From the NCBI RefSeq assembly GCF_022374935.2, contig NZ_CP092430.2:2480001-2544000 (forward strand): 64,000 nucleotides of DNA, written 5' to 3'. Position numbers and translations under genes: made by a program. This stretch comes from Mycolicibacter virginiensis (lineage in GTDB: Bacteria > Actinomycetota > Actinomycetes > Mycobacteriales > Mycobacteriaceae). Each line of letters opens with the position of its first letter. Position 1 is the first letter of the stretch. Under the pieces are notes generated by a model. That model ran no database searches. It saw only the letters and a list, made by a program, of their open reading frames with translations, and was not told the origin of the DNA. This document shows positions 7,259 through 16,785 of this stretch, in pieces.

Positions 7259-8676
7259 TAGATGTCGTCCTCCCCGAGACGGTGCACGTGGATCATGTTG
7301 GTCGAGCCCTCGGTTCCCGGCGGGGCGCCCGCGACGATCACCATCAGATCACCGCGCTCGTAACGCCCCAGATCGAGCAGCGCCTTGTCCACCTGGCGGA
7401 TCATCCCGTCGGTGGTGTGTGCCTGCGGGACGATGAAAGTCTCGGTCCCCCAGGTCATCGCCAACTGGCTGCGAATCTCGGGCAGCGCGGTGAACGCCAA
7501 CAACGGCAGCGGGGTGTGCAACCGGGCCAGCCGTCGCACGGTGTCACCCGATTGGGTGAACGCCACCAATGCCTTGGCATCCAGCCGTTCACCGATTTCG
7601 CGTGCCGCGAATGAGATCACGCCCCGCTTGGTGCGCGGCACGTGCGTCAACGGCGGTGCCGCCGTGGAGTTCTGCTCCACCGCGCAGATGATCCGGCTCA
7701 TGGTGCGCACGGCGTCCAGGGCGTGCTTGCCCACCGCGGTCTCCCCCGACAGCATCACCGCGTCGGCGCCGTCGAGCACCGCGTTGGCCACGTCGGAGGC
7801 CTCCGCCCGAGTGGGCCGGAAGTTCTCGATCATCGACTCCAGCATCTGGGTCGCCACGATCACCGGCCGGGCGTTCTCGCGTGCCACCTGGATGACGCGC
7901 TTCTGCACCAGCGGCACCTCTTCGAGGGCCAGTTCCACGCCCAGGTCACCGCGGGCCACCATGACCGCGTCGAAGGCCAGGACCACGGCCTCGAGATTCT
8001 CGATGGCCTCCGGCTTCTCCATCTTGGCGACCACGGGGACGCGACGGCCGACCCGGTCCATCACCTCGTGCACCAGTTCCACGTCCGACGGCGAGCGGAC
8101 GAACGAGAGCGCCACGATGTCGACGCCGAGCTCCAGGGCGAACTCCAGGTCCTCGATGTCCTTCTCCGACAGTGCCGGCGCGGAGACGTTCATCCCGGGC
8201 AGCGAAATGCCCTTGTGGTTGCTGACCGGACCGCCCTCGGTGACCGTGCAGACCACGTCGTCACCGTCGATGTGCTCCACCACCAGACCGACCTTGCCGT
8301 CGTCGACCAGCACCCGGTCACCCGGAGCTGCATCAGCGGCCAGCTGCTTGTAGGTGGTCGACACCCGGTCGTGGTCGCCGGGGCAGTCTTCGACGGTGAT
8401 CCGCACCGTCTCACCGTTGGCCCAGTAGACGGGGCCGTCGGCGAAACGCCCCAACCGGATCTTGGGGCCCTGCAGGTCGGCCAGCACGCCGACTGCCCGC
8501 CCGGTCGCATCCGAGGCGGCACGCACCCACTCGTAGGACGCCTGGTGGTCCTTGTGATCACCGTGGCTGAAGTTCAGGCGGGCCACGTCCATGCCCGCGT
8601 CGACTAGTGCCCGGACCATCTCCGCGGAGTGAGTCACGGGACCAAGAGTGCAGACGATCTTTCCGCGTCTATTCAC
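7258..8676 (-). CDS. pykA: Pyruvate kinase
   Basis: The 472-aa enzyme transfers phosphate from phosphoenolpyruvate to ADP in the last step of glycolysis. Diagnostic features are the N-terminal RRGKIVCTLGP, the NFSHGDH substrate loop near residue 37, DLQGPKIRLG near 68, the active-site signature VAKMEKPEAIENL near 220, the metal-binding VARGDLGVE near 240, and ATQMLESMI near 285. A C-terminal allosteric domain follows. Length matches M. tuberculosis PykA (Rv1617, 472 aa). It is the first gene of a pykA-tesB pair. Confidence 0.97.
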   Translation of the reverse strand: MNRRGKIVCTLGPVTHSAEMVRALVDAGMDVARLNFSHGDHKDHQASYEWVRAASDATGRAVGVLADLQGPKIRLGRFADGPVYWANGETVRITVEDCPGDHDRVSTTYKQLAADAAPGDRVLVDDGKVGLVVEHIDGDDVVCTVTEGGPVSNHKGISLPGMNVSAPALSEKDIEDLEFALELGVDIVALSFVRSPSDVELVHEVMDRVGRRVPVVAKMEKPEAIENLEAVVLAFDAVMVARGDLGVELALEEVPLVQKRVIQVARENARPVIVATQMLESMIENFRPTRAEASDVANAVLDGADAVMLSGETAVGKHALDAVRTMSRIICAVEQNSTAAPPLTHVPRTKRGVISFAAREIGERLDAKALVAFTQSGDTVRRLARLHTPLPLLAFTALPEIRSQLAMTWGTETFIVPQAHTTDGMIRQVDKALLDLGRYERGDLMVIVAGAPPGTEGSTNMIHVHRLGEDDI

Positions 8677-8767
8677 GGCGCCAGCATAGTCGGACCGGCT
8701 GAGCCGGCTCCCTCAGGAATGGTTGCCGCCAACGAAAAACCGTGTGACGCACGGGTGCGGCGGTTGA

Positions 8768-9163
8768 TCAGGTGCTGTCGCGCAGCGGTCGACCCTGCTT
8801 GTCGTGCACCCGTCCGCTGAGCATCAGAATCGCGTCGATGACACCCCAGACGAACGGTACGACGATGCCCAGCCCGTAGGTCGTGATGGTGGCCAACACA
8901 CCGATCAACAGCTGGACCAGGCCCAGCCCGGTTTGGCCCAGATATATGCGACCGAATCCGAGGAAGCCGAAGAACCCCAACAGCTGCAACAGTGCGGCGG
9001 TGACTTTCGACTTCGGCGAATAGGGCTGGCCGGTCCTCGGATGCCGGCCGTAGGGCGCCCACACGTCCGGGTAGCCCGGGTAAGGCCCCGGATGGCCCGG
9101 CGGTGGCGGGTAGGGCTGTCCCCCGCCCTGCGGCCCCGGTGGGGGCCACGACGGTACGGTCAT
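8768..9163 (-). CDS. TM2 domain-containing membrane protein (Rv1616-like)
   Basis: The 131-aa protein has a Pro/Gly/Tyr-rich cytosolic N-terminus (residues 1-50), then a TM2 domain: two hydrophobic helices (about 57-75 and 85-110) with GFGRIYLGQTGLGLVQL between them and a FVWGVIDAILML end. TM2 proteins are small envelope proteins of unknown function. Position between lgt and pykA and length agree with M. tuberculosis Rv1616 (132 aa). Confidence 0.85.
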   Translation of the reverse strand: MTVPSWPPPGPQGGGQPYPPPPGHPGPYPGYPDVWAPYGRHPRTGQPYSPKSKVTAALLQLLGFFGFLGFGRIYLGQTGLGLVQLLIGVLATITTYGLGIVVPFVWGVIDAILMLSGRVHDKQGRPLRDST

Positions 9164-9208
9164 GTCTGCAGCATGCCAGAAATACCGGGTACGGCGTCTG
9201 GCTCGCTG

Positions 9209-10753
9209 TCAGTGCGGGTCAGCCTCGTCCGAGGCGTCCGGTTCTTCGGATTCGTCCGACTCGTCTGGGTCGGTCGGTTCGTCGGAGTCGTCCGAATCGG
9301 CTTCGACGGCTTCGGGTTCGTCGGCCACCTCGTCAAAGGGATCGTCGGGGTGTTCGGTGTCGTCTGAGTCGTCGGATTCCGCTGTGACGTCGCTGTCCGG
9401 CTCGGTATCAACTGCCTCGTCTTCGTCGGCATCCGTCGTCGCTTCGGGCTCGGCCGACTCCTCCGCTGCGGCGTCCACCTGGGCGGCCTCCGGCTCCGCG
9501 GAGTCCTCGGCCTCGTCAGTCGGCTCGGCCTCGGCTGGCCCCTCGTCGCCGCCGGCCTCGGTGTCCACGTCGGCCGCGACGGCCTCTTCGGGGGTTTCCT
9601 CATCAGCCTCGTCGGCGTCCTCGGCTTCCGACTCGGCGACCACCGCGTCCGGCTCTTCCTCATCGGACGTCTCGGGTTGTTCGTCGGCGCCGTCATCGGA
9701 GTCGGCCTCGGCCGAGTCAGCGTCGCCGGTAAGCCTTTTCGGCACCCGAACCACTGATCCGACGCCGTTGGCGACGCCGGCCGCCACCAGCTCTTTGTCG
9801 TCGGACCCTTCGTGCTCTTCGTCCGGCTCGGCTTCGGAATCCGCCTCTGCTGCAGCGTCCTGGTCGGTGGTCTCCTCGGGTTGCCACGCTCGACGGATGG
9901 CTTCGGGATCTTCTCGCCCCTTGGTTGCGAGCAGGATGTACACCACCGCCCCGATGAAGACGAACGTCGAGGTGAACGAGTTGACCCGGATACCGGCAAT
10001 ATGGGTCGCCGCATCGTCACGGAGCAGCTCAATACCGAACCGGCCGATGCAGTAGCCGGCGACGTAGAGCGCGAACAGTCGTCCGTGCCCCATCCGGAAC
10101 CGTCGGTCGGCGTAGATCAGCACGAGGAACACCACTAGGTTCCACAACAATTCGTACAAGAACGTGGGCTGCACGATCTTGTAGAGCTCGCCCGTCGATA
10201 TCCCGTCGAGCAGGTGCGGGTCGCGGACCCCGGCGGCGTCTTCGCGCCAGAAGATCTCCAGGCCCCACGGCAGCGTTGTCTCCCGGCCGTAGAGCTCCTG
10301 ATTGAAGTAGTTGCCGATGCGTCCGATGGCCTGTGCCAACACGATCCCGGGGGCGACGGCATCGCCGAACGCCGGCAGGGAGATCCCGTGGCGTCGACAA
10401 CCTATCCACGCGCCGACCCCACCGAGCGCCACCGCGCCCCAGATCCCCAGACCGCCGTCCCAGATCCGCGGCGTCGCTTCCCATCCGACGCCACCCTCGC
10501 CGAAGTAGGTACGCCAATCGGTCATCAGGTGATAGAGCCGACCGCCGATCAGCCCAAACGGCACCGCCCACAGCGCGATGTCATAGATGACGCCCGGTTC
10601 GCCGCCGCGGGCCCGCCACCGGCGATCACCAAGCAGCAGGGCGATGATGATGCCGATGATGATGCACAGGGCGTAGGCCCGGATCGGCACCGGTCCGAGG
10701 TGCCAGACACCGCGAGCAGGACTGGGAAAGTAGGTCAGCCAATCCAACGTCAT
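9209..10753 (-). CDS. lgt: Prolipoprotein diacylglyceryl transferase with long acidic C-terminal tail
   Basis: Lgt transfers diacylglycerol from phosphatidylglycerol to the lipobox Cys of prolipoproteins, the first step of lipoprotein maturation in the cytoplasmic membrane. Residues 1-280 form the multi-helix Lgt domain with the family signature AQAIGRIGNYFNQELYGR near residue 140, an upstream GGRLYHLMTDW region, and YCIGRFGIELLRDD near 230. Residues about 290-514 are a low-complexity tail extremely rich in Asp, Glu, Ala and Ser, predicted disordered. Mycobacterial Lgt commonly carries such tails; this one is long. The ATG start overlaps the trpA stop (ATGA), so lgt is co-translated with the trp genes. 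Confidence 0.95.
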   Translation of the reverse strand: MTLDWLTYFPSPARGVWHLGPVPIRAYALCIIIGIIIALLLGDRRWRARGGEPGVIYDIALWAVPFGLIGGRLYHLMTDWRTYFGEGGVGWEATPRIWDGGLGIWGAVALGGVGAWIGCRRHGISLPAFGDAVAPGIVLAQAIGRIGNYFNQELYGRETTLPWGLEIFWREDAAGVRDPHLLDGISTGELYKIVQPTFLYELLWNLVVFLVLIYADRRFRMGHGRLFALYVAGYCIGRFGIELLRDDAATHIAGIRVNSFTSTFVFIGAVVYILLATKGREDPEAIRRAWQPEETTDQDAAAEADSEAEPDEEHEGSDDKELVAAGVANGVGSVVRVPKRLTGDADSAEADSDDGADEQPETSDEEEPDAVVAESEAEDADEADEETPEEAVAADVDTEAGGDEGPAEAEPTDEAEDSAEPEAAQVDAAAEESAEPEATTDADEDEAVDTEPDSDVTAESDDSDDTEHPDDPFDEVADEPEAVEADSDDSDEPTDPDESDESEEPDASDEADPH

Positions 10754-11556
10754 TGGGTGGAAACCTTTTGACGCACACCAGAAGCCAGCTCTTGCGTCAA
10801 CGCTCGCAACTCGGCCAGACCATCGGCGAGTGCGGTGACGAGCGCCGAACCGACGATGACACCGTCGGTGTAGGCACCGATCTCAGCGGCCTGTGCGCCC
10901 GAGCGCACGCCCAGTCCCACGCCGACGGGGATATCAGAGACCTCGCGAACCCTGGCCACCAGCTCCGGCGCCGCGTTGGACACCGTGTTGCGGGCGCCGG
11001 TGACACCCATAGTGGAGGCGGCGTAGACGAATCCGCTGGTCGCTTTGACGGTTTCGGACAGTCGCTGCGGCGTCGAGGAAGGCGCCACCAGGAAGATCCG
11101 ATCCAGCGCATGCTGTTCGGAGGCGGCCAGCCAGTCATCTGCCTCGTCGACGATCAGGTCCGGGGTGATCAGACCCAACCCACCGGCTGACGCCAGGTCC
11201 CGAGCGAACGCGTCGACGCCGTAACGCAGCACCGGGTTCCAGTACGTCATCACCACGGCCCGTCCGCCGGCTTTGGTGATGGCCTCCACTGCGGTCAGTG
11301 TGTCGCGCACCCGCACCCCGCCCTGCAGGGCGGTCTCGGTGGCGCGTGCGATGGTCGGGCCGTCCATTCCGGGATCGGAATAGGGCACGCCGACTTCGAT
11401 GAGGTCACAACCGGATTCGACGAGGGCGGTCAACGCGGCGATGGAGCCCGGCACGTCCGGGTAGCCGGTCGGCAGATAGCCGATCAGCGCGGCGCGGCCC
11501 TCGGCTCGGCACGCAGCGAACAGCGGGGCCAGCCGGTCACCGGCGTGGTCGCTCAC
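10750..11556 (-). CDS. trpA: Tryptophan synthase alpha chain
   Basis: TrpA cleaves indole-3-glycerol phosphate to indole and glyceraldehyde 3-phosphate and channels indole to TrpB. The TIM barrel shows the signature [16 protein letters not shown] with catalytic E54 and D65, and a C-terminal phosphate-binding GVGLGVRSG. The start is taken as GTG at 11556, which overlaps the trpB stop in GTGA and gives 268 aa, the usual length. A longer reading from 11592 adds residues that overlap trpB. The stop overlaps the lgt start by 4 nt. Confidence 0.96.
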   Translation of the reverse strand: MSDHAGDRLAPLFAACRAEGRAALIGYLPTGYPDVPGSIAALTALVESGCDLIEVGVPYSDPGMDGPTIARATETALQGGVRVRDTLTAVEAITKAGGRAVVMTYWNPVLRYGVDAFARDLASAGGLGLITPDLIVDEADDWLAASEQHALDRIFLVAPSSTPQRLSETVKATSGFVYAASTMGVTGARNTVSNAAPELVARVREVSDIPVGVGLGVRSGAQAAEIGAYTDGVIVGSALVTALADGLAELRALTQELASGVRQKVSTQ

Positions 11557-12821
11557 GACCCATCTCCTGCCTCGTCGAACAGACCGAACCACTTGGCGGC
11601 GGTCTCCACGTCTTTGTCGCCGCGCCCGGACACGTTGACCACGATGACCTTGCCGGGACCCAACTCCGTCGCCAGCTTGAGCGCTCCGGCCACCGCGTGT
11701 GCTGATTCGATTGCCGGAATGATTCCCTCAGTGCGGCAGAGGATTCCGAACGCATCCATCGCCTCGGTGTCGGTGATCGGCCGGTATTCGGCGCGGCCGG
11801 TCTCACGCAGCCAGGCGTGCTCGGGGCCCACACCCGGGTAATCCAGCCCGGCCGAGATCGAGTGCGACTCGATGGTCTGACCGTCCTCGTCCTGCAGCAG
11901 GTAGGAGAACGATCCCTGGAAAGCGCCCGGTGTCCCACCGGCGAATGTCGCGGCGTGCCGGCCGGTGTCGACGCCGTCGCCGCCGGCTTCGAACCCGACC
12001 AGTCGGACCGCGGGATCGTCGAGGAAGGCGTGGAAGATGCCGATGGCGTTCGACCCGCCGCCCACACACGCCACCACGGCGTCGGGCAGACGACCGGCCA
12101 TCTGTTGGATCTGAACGCGCGTCTCCAGTCCGACGATCCGCTGGAAGTCGCGCACCATGGTCGGGAACGGGTGCGGCCCGGCCGCGGTGCCGAAGCAGTA
12201 ATAGGTGCGGTCGGCGTTGGTGACCCAGTCCCGGAAGGCTTCGTTGATGGCGTCCTTGAGGGTCTGCGAACCGGATTCGACCGAGACCACCTCGGCGCCC
12301 AGCAGTCGCATCCGTGCCACGTTGAGCGCTTGACGGCGAGTGTCGACGGCACCCATGTAGATCACGCATTCCAGGCCGAGCAACGCGCACGCGGTGGCGG
12401 TGGCCACCCCGTGCTGACCGGCGCCGGTCTCGGCGATCACCCGGGTCTTGCCCATGTGTCGCGCCAGCAGGGCTTGACCGAGCACGTTGTTGATCTTGTG
12501 AGAACCGGTGTGGTTCAGGTCTTCTCGCTTGAGGAAGATGCGGGCCCCGCCGGCGTGCGCGGTCAGACGCTCGGCTTCATACAGCGGCGAGGGCCGGCCG
12601 GTGTAGTGCGTCTGCAGGTCATCGAGGGTGTCCAAGAACGCCGGGTCGTTGCGCACCTTGTCGTAGGCGGCGGTGACCTCTTCGATGACCGCCATCAGCG
12701 CTTCGGCGACGTAGCGGCCTCCGTAGACACCGAAGTGCCCGCGGGCATCGGGGTCGTGTGCGGTCGGCTCAGCCACTCCGGCGCTGGCACGCGGAAGGCT
12801 CGGATGCGAGGTGTCTGACAT
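11553..12821 (-). CDS. trpB: Tryptophan synthase beta chain
   Basis: The 422-aa PLP enzyme condenses indole with serine to give tryptophan. Motifs: [11 protein letters not shown] near residue 28, the PLP lysine in [11 protein letters not shown] (K109), [14 protein letters not shown], and the glycine-rich phosphate loop [13 protein letters not shown]. The ATG follows the trpC stop directly (TAAATG). Order trpC-trpB-trpA matches M. tuberculosis Rv1611-Rv1613. Confidence 0.97.
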   Translation of the reverse strand: MSDTSHPSLPRASAGVAEPTAHDPDARGHFGVYGGRYVAEALMAVIEEVTAAYDKVRNDPAFLDTLDDLQTHYTGRPSPLYEAERLTAHAGGARIFLKREDLNHTGSHKINNVLGQALLARHMGKTRVIAETGAGQHGVATATACALLGLECVIYMGAVDTRRQALNVARMRLLGAEVVSVESGSQTLKDAINEAFRDWVTNADRTYYCFGTAAGPHPFPTMVRDFQRIVGLETRVQIQQMAGRLPDAVVACVGGGSNAIGIFHAFLDDPAVRLVGFEAGGDGVDTGRHAATFAGGTPGAFQGSFSYLLQDEDGQTIESHSISAGLDYPGVGPEHAWLRETGRAEYRPITDTEAMDAFGILCRTEGIIPAIESAHAVAGALKLATELGPGKVIVVNVSGRGDKDVETAAKWFGLFDEAGDGS

Positions 12822-13640
12822 TTAGCGAGCCGACTTCGGGCAGGACGGATGCTTACCCGCACTGACCAAATCGGCAACGGCCGCCCGCGGGTCGCCACTG
12901 GTGACCAGTCCCTCGCCGACCAGGACAGCGTCTGCCCCGGCACCGGCGTAGGCCAGCAGGTCCGCGGTGCCGCGCACCCCGGACTCGGCGATCTTGACCA
13001 CCTCGGTGGGCAGCCCGGGTGCGATCCGCGCGAAGCAGTCGCGGTCGACCTCCAGCGTGGTCAGGTCACGCGCGTTGACGCCGATCACCTTGGCGCCGGC
13101 GGTCAATGCCCGGTCGGCCTCTTCTTCGGTGTGCACCTCGACCAGTGCGGTCATGCCGAGCGACTCGGTGCGGTCCAGCATCGACTCCAGTGCCTGCTGC
13201 TCAAGCGCCGCCACGATCAGCAGCAGCATGTCCGCGCCGTGGGCGCGGGCCTCGTGAATCTGGTACGGCCGCACGATGAAGTCCTTGCGCAGCACCGGAA
13301 CCGACACCGCGGCACGCACTGCGTCCAGGTCGGCCAACGAGCCGTTGAACCGGCGCTGCTCGGTGAGCACGCTGATCGCACGGGCCCCGCCGTCGGCGTA
13401 AGAGCTGGCCAGCTCCGCCGGGTCGGCGATGGGCGCCAGCTGGCCCTTGGAGGGGCTCGCGCGCTTCACCTCGGCGATGACGGCGATGCCCGGCTCCCGC
13501 AGTGCGGCCATCACGTCGCGTGGCGGAGGCATGGCCTCGGCCGCTGCCTTGACTTCCGCGAGCGGGACGAGGGCCTCTCGGGCGGCAAGGTCGGCGCAGA
13601 CTCCCTCGATGATGGAGTCGAGCACGGATGCCGAAGTCAT
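12822..13640 (-). CDS. trpC: Indole-3-glycerol phosphate synthase
   Basis: TrpC closes the ring of CdRP to indole-3-glycerol phosphate. The 272-aa product has the family signature [13 protein letters not shown] (about residues 57-70), VLRKDFIV near 117, [13 protein letters not shown] near 188 and AESGV near 217, all on the TIM-barrel catalytic face. The start is ATG at 13640, preceded by GGAGAGGAAG; upstream in-frame codons to 13667 lack support, and the length then equals M. tuberculosis TrpC. About 100 nt without a gene separate it from the upstream Trp-region membrane protein, so an internal promoter is possible. Confidence 0.96.
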   Translation of the reverse strand: MTSASVLDSIIEGVCADLAAREALVPLAEVKAAAEAMPPPRDVMAALREPGIAVIAEVKRASPSKGQLAPIADPAELASSYADGGARAISVLTEQRRFNGSLADLDAVRAAVSVPVLRKDFIVRPYQIHEARAHGADMLLLIVAALEQQALESMLDRTESLGMTALVEVHTEEEADRALTAGAKVIGVNARDLTTLEVDRDCFARIAPGLPTEVVKIAESGVRGTADLLAYAGAGADAVLVGEGLVTSGDPRAAVADLVSAGKHPSCPKSAR

Positions 13641-13743
13641 GACTGCCGCTTCCTCTCCCGCGTCCAATGGACCTTCGTCGAAGACCTTTATCGAAGGGTA
13701 ACGACCGTCGCTGCCCGCGGTGTCACCGGCCCGTCAAGTACGC

Positions 13744-14403
13744 CTAGCCGTCTGGGTTGGTTTCCCGGTTATCCGGATCCCCGGTGGGGTCCCGGCCCTC
13801 GTCGAGCGCGTCCCACATCATGCGTTCAGACAACTGCCCATCCGGGTCGGCCCGCTTGTCTGCCTCTACGTCACGCGCAGCCGCCCGGCGCTCCGCAGGC
13901 GCCGAATACTTGGTGACCCGGCCGGCGCTGTGTGCGGCGACGCGCATCAACAGCACCGCCGCAACCAGCACACCCAGGGCCGCGACCAGGCTCAACACGG
14001 CGCCGGTGAGACGGCGCTCGGTGCCCAGCAGCGACGTCAGCGGAATCTCGGCGATGTCTAGGGCCCGCAGGGTGATGTCGCGGGCCGCCCACATGCTGGT
14101 GGCCAGATAACCGCACGCCAGGCTTACCGTGGCCAACACCACCGCCAGCACCCGCAGCTGCCACCCGCGCACCGCCATCGCGGCGACGGCGGCCGCCAGG
14201 CACAGCAACGCCAGGGGCACCAGCGCCGTCGACCAGGACGCGCCGGTCAGGCTGATCTCCTTGGGCTGCCCGAGCCCGTCGAACGAGTGGATCAGGACCC
14301 ACGGCAGCCGCGCAGCGCCCCACAGACCTCCGGCGGCCGCTACCAGCAGCAGTTGCGCCCCGCGGAGCGCGCGGGTGTCGTGGCGTTCGCGACCGTCAGC
14401 CAT
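13744..14403 (-). CDS. Trp-region conserved membrane protein (TIGR02234, Rv1610-like)
   Basis: This 219-aa protein belongs to the actinobacterial family found between trpE and trpC. Four hydrophobic helices lie at roughly residues 15-30, 55-75, 80-105 and 135-160, and a charged C-terminal tail (residues 170-219) ends the protein. A tryptophan-pathway membrane role has been suggested only from context. The start is ATG at 14403, which overlaps the trpE stop by 8 nt; the frame is open to 14520 but that part lies wholly inside trpE. Confidence 0.88.
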   Translation of the reverse strand: MADGRERHDTRALRGAQLLLVAAAGGLWGAARLPWVLIHSFDGLGQPKEISLTGASWSTALVPLALLCLAAAVAAMAVRGWQLRVLAVVLATVSLACGYLATSMWAARDITLRALDIAEIPLTSLLGTERRLTGAVLSLVAALGVLVAAVLLMRVAAHSAGRVTKYSAPAERRAAARDVEADKRADPDGQLSERMMWDALDEGRDPTGDPDNRETNPDG

Positions 14404-15937
14404 CGGTTCCGGGCGCCGACAGGGTCTCGGCGGCGGCGATCGCGGCCAGCACGGCCCGGGCCTTGTTGGATGCCTCGGTGTATTCGTAAGGGCCGTTGGA
14501 GTCGGCGACCACTCCGCCACCGGCCTGGACGTAGGCGGTGCCGGCGCGCATCAACGCCGTGCGGATCGCGATCGCGAAGTCGGCGTTGCCGGCGAAGTCC
14601 AGGTAGCCGACGACGCCGCCGTAGAGGCCGCGCCGGGTCTTCTCGACCTCCTCTATCAGCTCCATCGCGCGCACTTTGGGCGCCCCGGACAAGGTGCCCG
14701 CCGGGAAGCACGCCGTCACGGCGTCCAGCGCGGTCCGGTCCTCGGCGAGCTCTCCGGTGACGGTGGACACCAGGTGCATGACGTGGCTGTAGCGCTCGAT
14801 GTGGCTGTAGTCGGAGACCCGCACGGTCCCCGGAACACACACCCGGCCCAGGTCGTTGCGGCCCAGGTCGACCAGCATCAGGTGCTCGGCGAGTTCCTTC
14901 TCGTCGTTCAACAGGTCCTTGGCCAGCAGCTGGTCTTCGTCCTCGGTTGCCCCGCGCCACCGGGTGCCGGCGATCGGGTGGGTGGTGGCGCGGCCGTCCT
15001 GCACGGTCACCAGCGCCTCGGGACTGGAGCCGACGATCGAAAAGGCCAGTCCCCCGTCGTCGTCGGGCACCTGCAGCAGATACATGTACGGGCTCGGATT
15101 GGACACCCGCAGCATCCGGTAGACGTCGAGGGGGTCTGCCGGCGTGGTCATCTCGAAACGCTGGGACGGAACCACCTGAAACGCTTCACCGGCCTCGATC
15201 TCGCCGACCAGCTGCTCGACGATCGCCCCATACTCCTCGGGGGTGCGCTGACCGCGGTAGACCGGGTCCGGCCGATCGAAGGTGGCGACGCTGGACTCCA
15301 GCGGCTGACTCAGCGCTGCGGCCATCACATCGAGGCGGGCGATCGCGTCGTCGTAGGCCTCATCGACGCGCTCATCGGTGCCGTTCCAGTTGACCGCGTT
15401 GGCGATCAGCGTGATGGTGCCCTCGTGGTGGTCGACGGCGGCCATGTCGGTGGCCAGCAGCAGCAGCATGTCGGGCAGCTGCAAGTCATCGACGGCCAGC
15501 TCGGGCAAGCGCTCCAGGCGGCGCACCAGGTCGTAGGTGAAGAAACCCACCAGGCCGCTCGACAGTGGCGGCAGGCCGGGGATGGCGGCCGTCTCCAGCA
15601 GCGTCAGCGTGTCGCGCAGGGCCTGCAACGGGTCCCCGCCGGTGGGTGCATCCTGCGGTGCTGCACCCAGCCACACGGCATTGCCGTCTCGCACCGTCAG
15701 CGCCGAGGTCGTGCCGGCGCCGATGAACGACCACCGCGACCACGACCGGCCGTTCTCGGCCGACTCCAGCAGGAAGGTGCCGGGCCGGTTGGCGGCCAGC
15801 TTGCGGTATGCCGACAGCGGTGTCTCGGCGTCGGCCAGCACCTTGCGGGTCACCGGGACCACGCGGTGCTCAGCCGCCAGCGCCCGGAAGTCCGCCCGGG
15901 ATGTGACGCCGGCCCTTGAAGTGCTCGTGGTTTGCAC
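14396..15937 (-). CDS. trpE: Anthranilate synthase component I
   Basis: TrpE converts chorismate to anthranilate with ammonia from a glutamine amidotransferase partner, which is not in this window. The 513-aa protein has an N-terminal feedback domain with an LLES-type motif near residue 55 ([17 protein letters not shown]) and a C-terminal chorismate-binding domain with [19 protein letters not shown] and [12 protein letters not shown]. The start is GTG at 15937 with GGAAG 8-12 nt upstream; no in-frame ATG lies nearby. It opens the Trp cluster and is divergent from bcpB across the 53-bp VNTR. No leader peptide or attenuator was seen. Confidence 0.96.
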   Translation of the reverse strand: MQTTSTSRAGVTSRADFRALAAEHRVVPVTRKVLADAETPLSAYRKLAANRPGTFLLESAENGRSWSRWSFIGAGTTSALTVRDGNAVWLGAAPQDAPTGGDPLQALRDTLTLLETAAIPGLPPLSSGLVGFFTYDLVRRLERLPELAVDDLQLPDMLLLLATDMAAVDHHEGTITLIANAVNWNGTDERVDEAYDDAIARLDVMAAALSQPLESSVATFDRPDPVYRGQRTPEEYGAIVEQLVGEIEAGEAFQVVPSQRFEMTTPADPLDVYRMLRVSNPSPYMYLLQVPDDDGGLAFSIVGSSPEALVTVQDGRATTHPIAGTRWRGATEDEDQLLAKDLLNDEKELAEHLMLVDLGRNDLGRVCVPGTVRVSDYSHIERYSHVMHLVSTVTGELAEDRTALDAVTACFPAGTLSGAPKVRAMELIEEVEKTRRGLYGGVVGYLDFAGNADFAIAIRTALMRAGTAYVQAGGGVVADSNGPYEYTEASNKARAVLAAIAAAETLSAPGTDG

Positions 15938-15961
15938 GCGCCCATCTTCCCAGATATTGGC

Positions 15962-16173
15962 GGGTCGTCAGAATCAGCACTGGCGATCGCAAGCGCGGCG
16001 GAGCCGGGCGCAGCGGGTCGCCAGATTCAGCACTGGCGATCGCAAGCGCGGCGGAGCCGGGCGCAGCGGGTCGCCAGATTCAGCACTGGCGATCGCAAGC
16101 GCGGCGGAGCCGGGCGCAGCGGGTCGCCAGATTCAGCACTGGCGATCGCAAGCGCGCCGGAGCCGGGCGCAGA
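15962..16173. repeat. 53-bp tandem repeat (MIRU/VNTR-like), 4 copies
   Basis: Four head-to-tail copies start at 15962, 16015, 16068 and 16121. Each begins GGGTCG and contains CACTGGCGATCGCAAGCGC and GGCGGAGCCGGGCGCAGC. Copies 2 and 3 appear identical; copy 1 differs near its start (GTCAGAATC for GCCAGATTC) and copy 4 has GCCGG for GGCGG and diverges in its last bases. The array fills most of the divergent trpE-bcpB promoter region. It looks like a mycobacterial interspersed repetitive unit, so copy number probably varies between strains. Confidence 0.92.
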
Positions 16174-16227
16174 CCCGCCCACCACTATCGCCGCCGCCGC
16201 AGGCGCAGCCGGAGTAGCCTGGCCGCC

Positions 16228-16692
16228 ATGAAAACCGGTGACACCGTGGCCGACTTCGAGCTCCCCGACCAAACCGGGGCGCCGCGCAAACTCAGCGATC
16301 TGCTGGCCGACGGGCCGGTGGTGCTGTTCTTCTACCCGGCCGCTATGACGCCGGGGTGCACCAAGGAAGCCTGCCACTTCCGCGACCTGGCCGGCGAGTT
16401 CGCCGCCGTTGGGGCCACTCGGGTCGGCATCAGCGCCGACGCGGTGGCCAAACAGGCCAAGTTCGCCGACCAGCAGGGCTTCGACTACCCCCTGCTGTCC
16501 GACACCGACGGCACGGTCGCCGCCCAGTTCGGCGTTAAGCGCGGCATGCTGGGCAAGCTCATCCCGGTGAAGCGGACCACATTCGTCATCGACACCGATC
16601 GCACCGTGCTGGACGTGATCGCCAGCGAATTCTCGATGGACACCCACGCCGACAAGGCGCTGGAGGTGCTGCGGGCGCGCTCGTCGGCTTAG
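16228..16692 (+). CDS. bcpB: Thioredoxin-dependent peroxiredoxin (Bcp/PrxQ type)
   Basis: The 154-aa thiol peroxidase reduces H2O2 and organic hydroperoxides. The peroxidatic and resolving cysteines are C44 and C49 in TPGCTKEAC, the one-helix atypical 2-Cys arrangement of PrxQ/Bcp. Downstream lie GISAD and the RTTFVID strand. The start is ATG at 16228; the frame remains open through the VNTR upstream, but that translation is repeat-derived. The neighbour relation (divergent from trpE) equals M. tuberculosis bcpB/trpE (Rv1608c/Rv1609). Its TAG stop is the first triplet of the palindromic element at 16690. Confidence 0.95.
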   Translation: MKTGDTVADFELPDQTGAPRKLSDLLADGPVVLFFYPAAMTPGCTKEACHFRDLAGEFAAVGATRVGISADAVAKQAKFADQQGFDYPLLSDTDGTVAAQFGVKRGMLGKLIPVKRTTFVIDTDRTVLDVIASEFSMDTHADKALEVLRARSSA

Positions 16693-16748
16693 CGGGAACT
16701 GCTCGCGCGGCGAAGTCGGGCGAAGCAGGTTCCCGCCATCGCGCTAGC
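16690..16748. repeat. Palindromic repeat element, copy 2
   Basis: This is the second copy of the element at 6326-6385. It begins TAGCGGGAACTGC, contains GCGCGGCGAAGTCGGGCGAAGC and ends GGTTCCCGCCATCGCGCTAG. The outer arms GCGGGAAC/GTTCCCGC pair perfectly. Its first TAG is the bcpB stop. It lies between convergent bcpB and the coiled-coil operon, where a bidirectional terminator is expected; the coiled-coil stop at 16786 is about 40 nt beyond its right end. Confidence 0.75.
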
Positions 16749-16785
16749 GGCGGTCGGTCGGCGCCCGCCTCCGAAAACCAGCCGG

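Noticed and set aside
12849..13916. 355-codon plus-strand ORF
   Set aside because: Shadow of trpC; no ribosome site and no recognisable domain.
14129..15919. 596-codon plus-strand ORF
   Set aside because: Entirely opposite trpE; composition (Gly, Arg, His, Val rich) is the usual shadow of a high-GC gene.
15962..16173. CRISPR array
   Set aside because: Whole 53-bp units are tandem without unique spacers; this is a VNTR.
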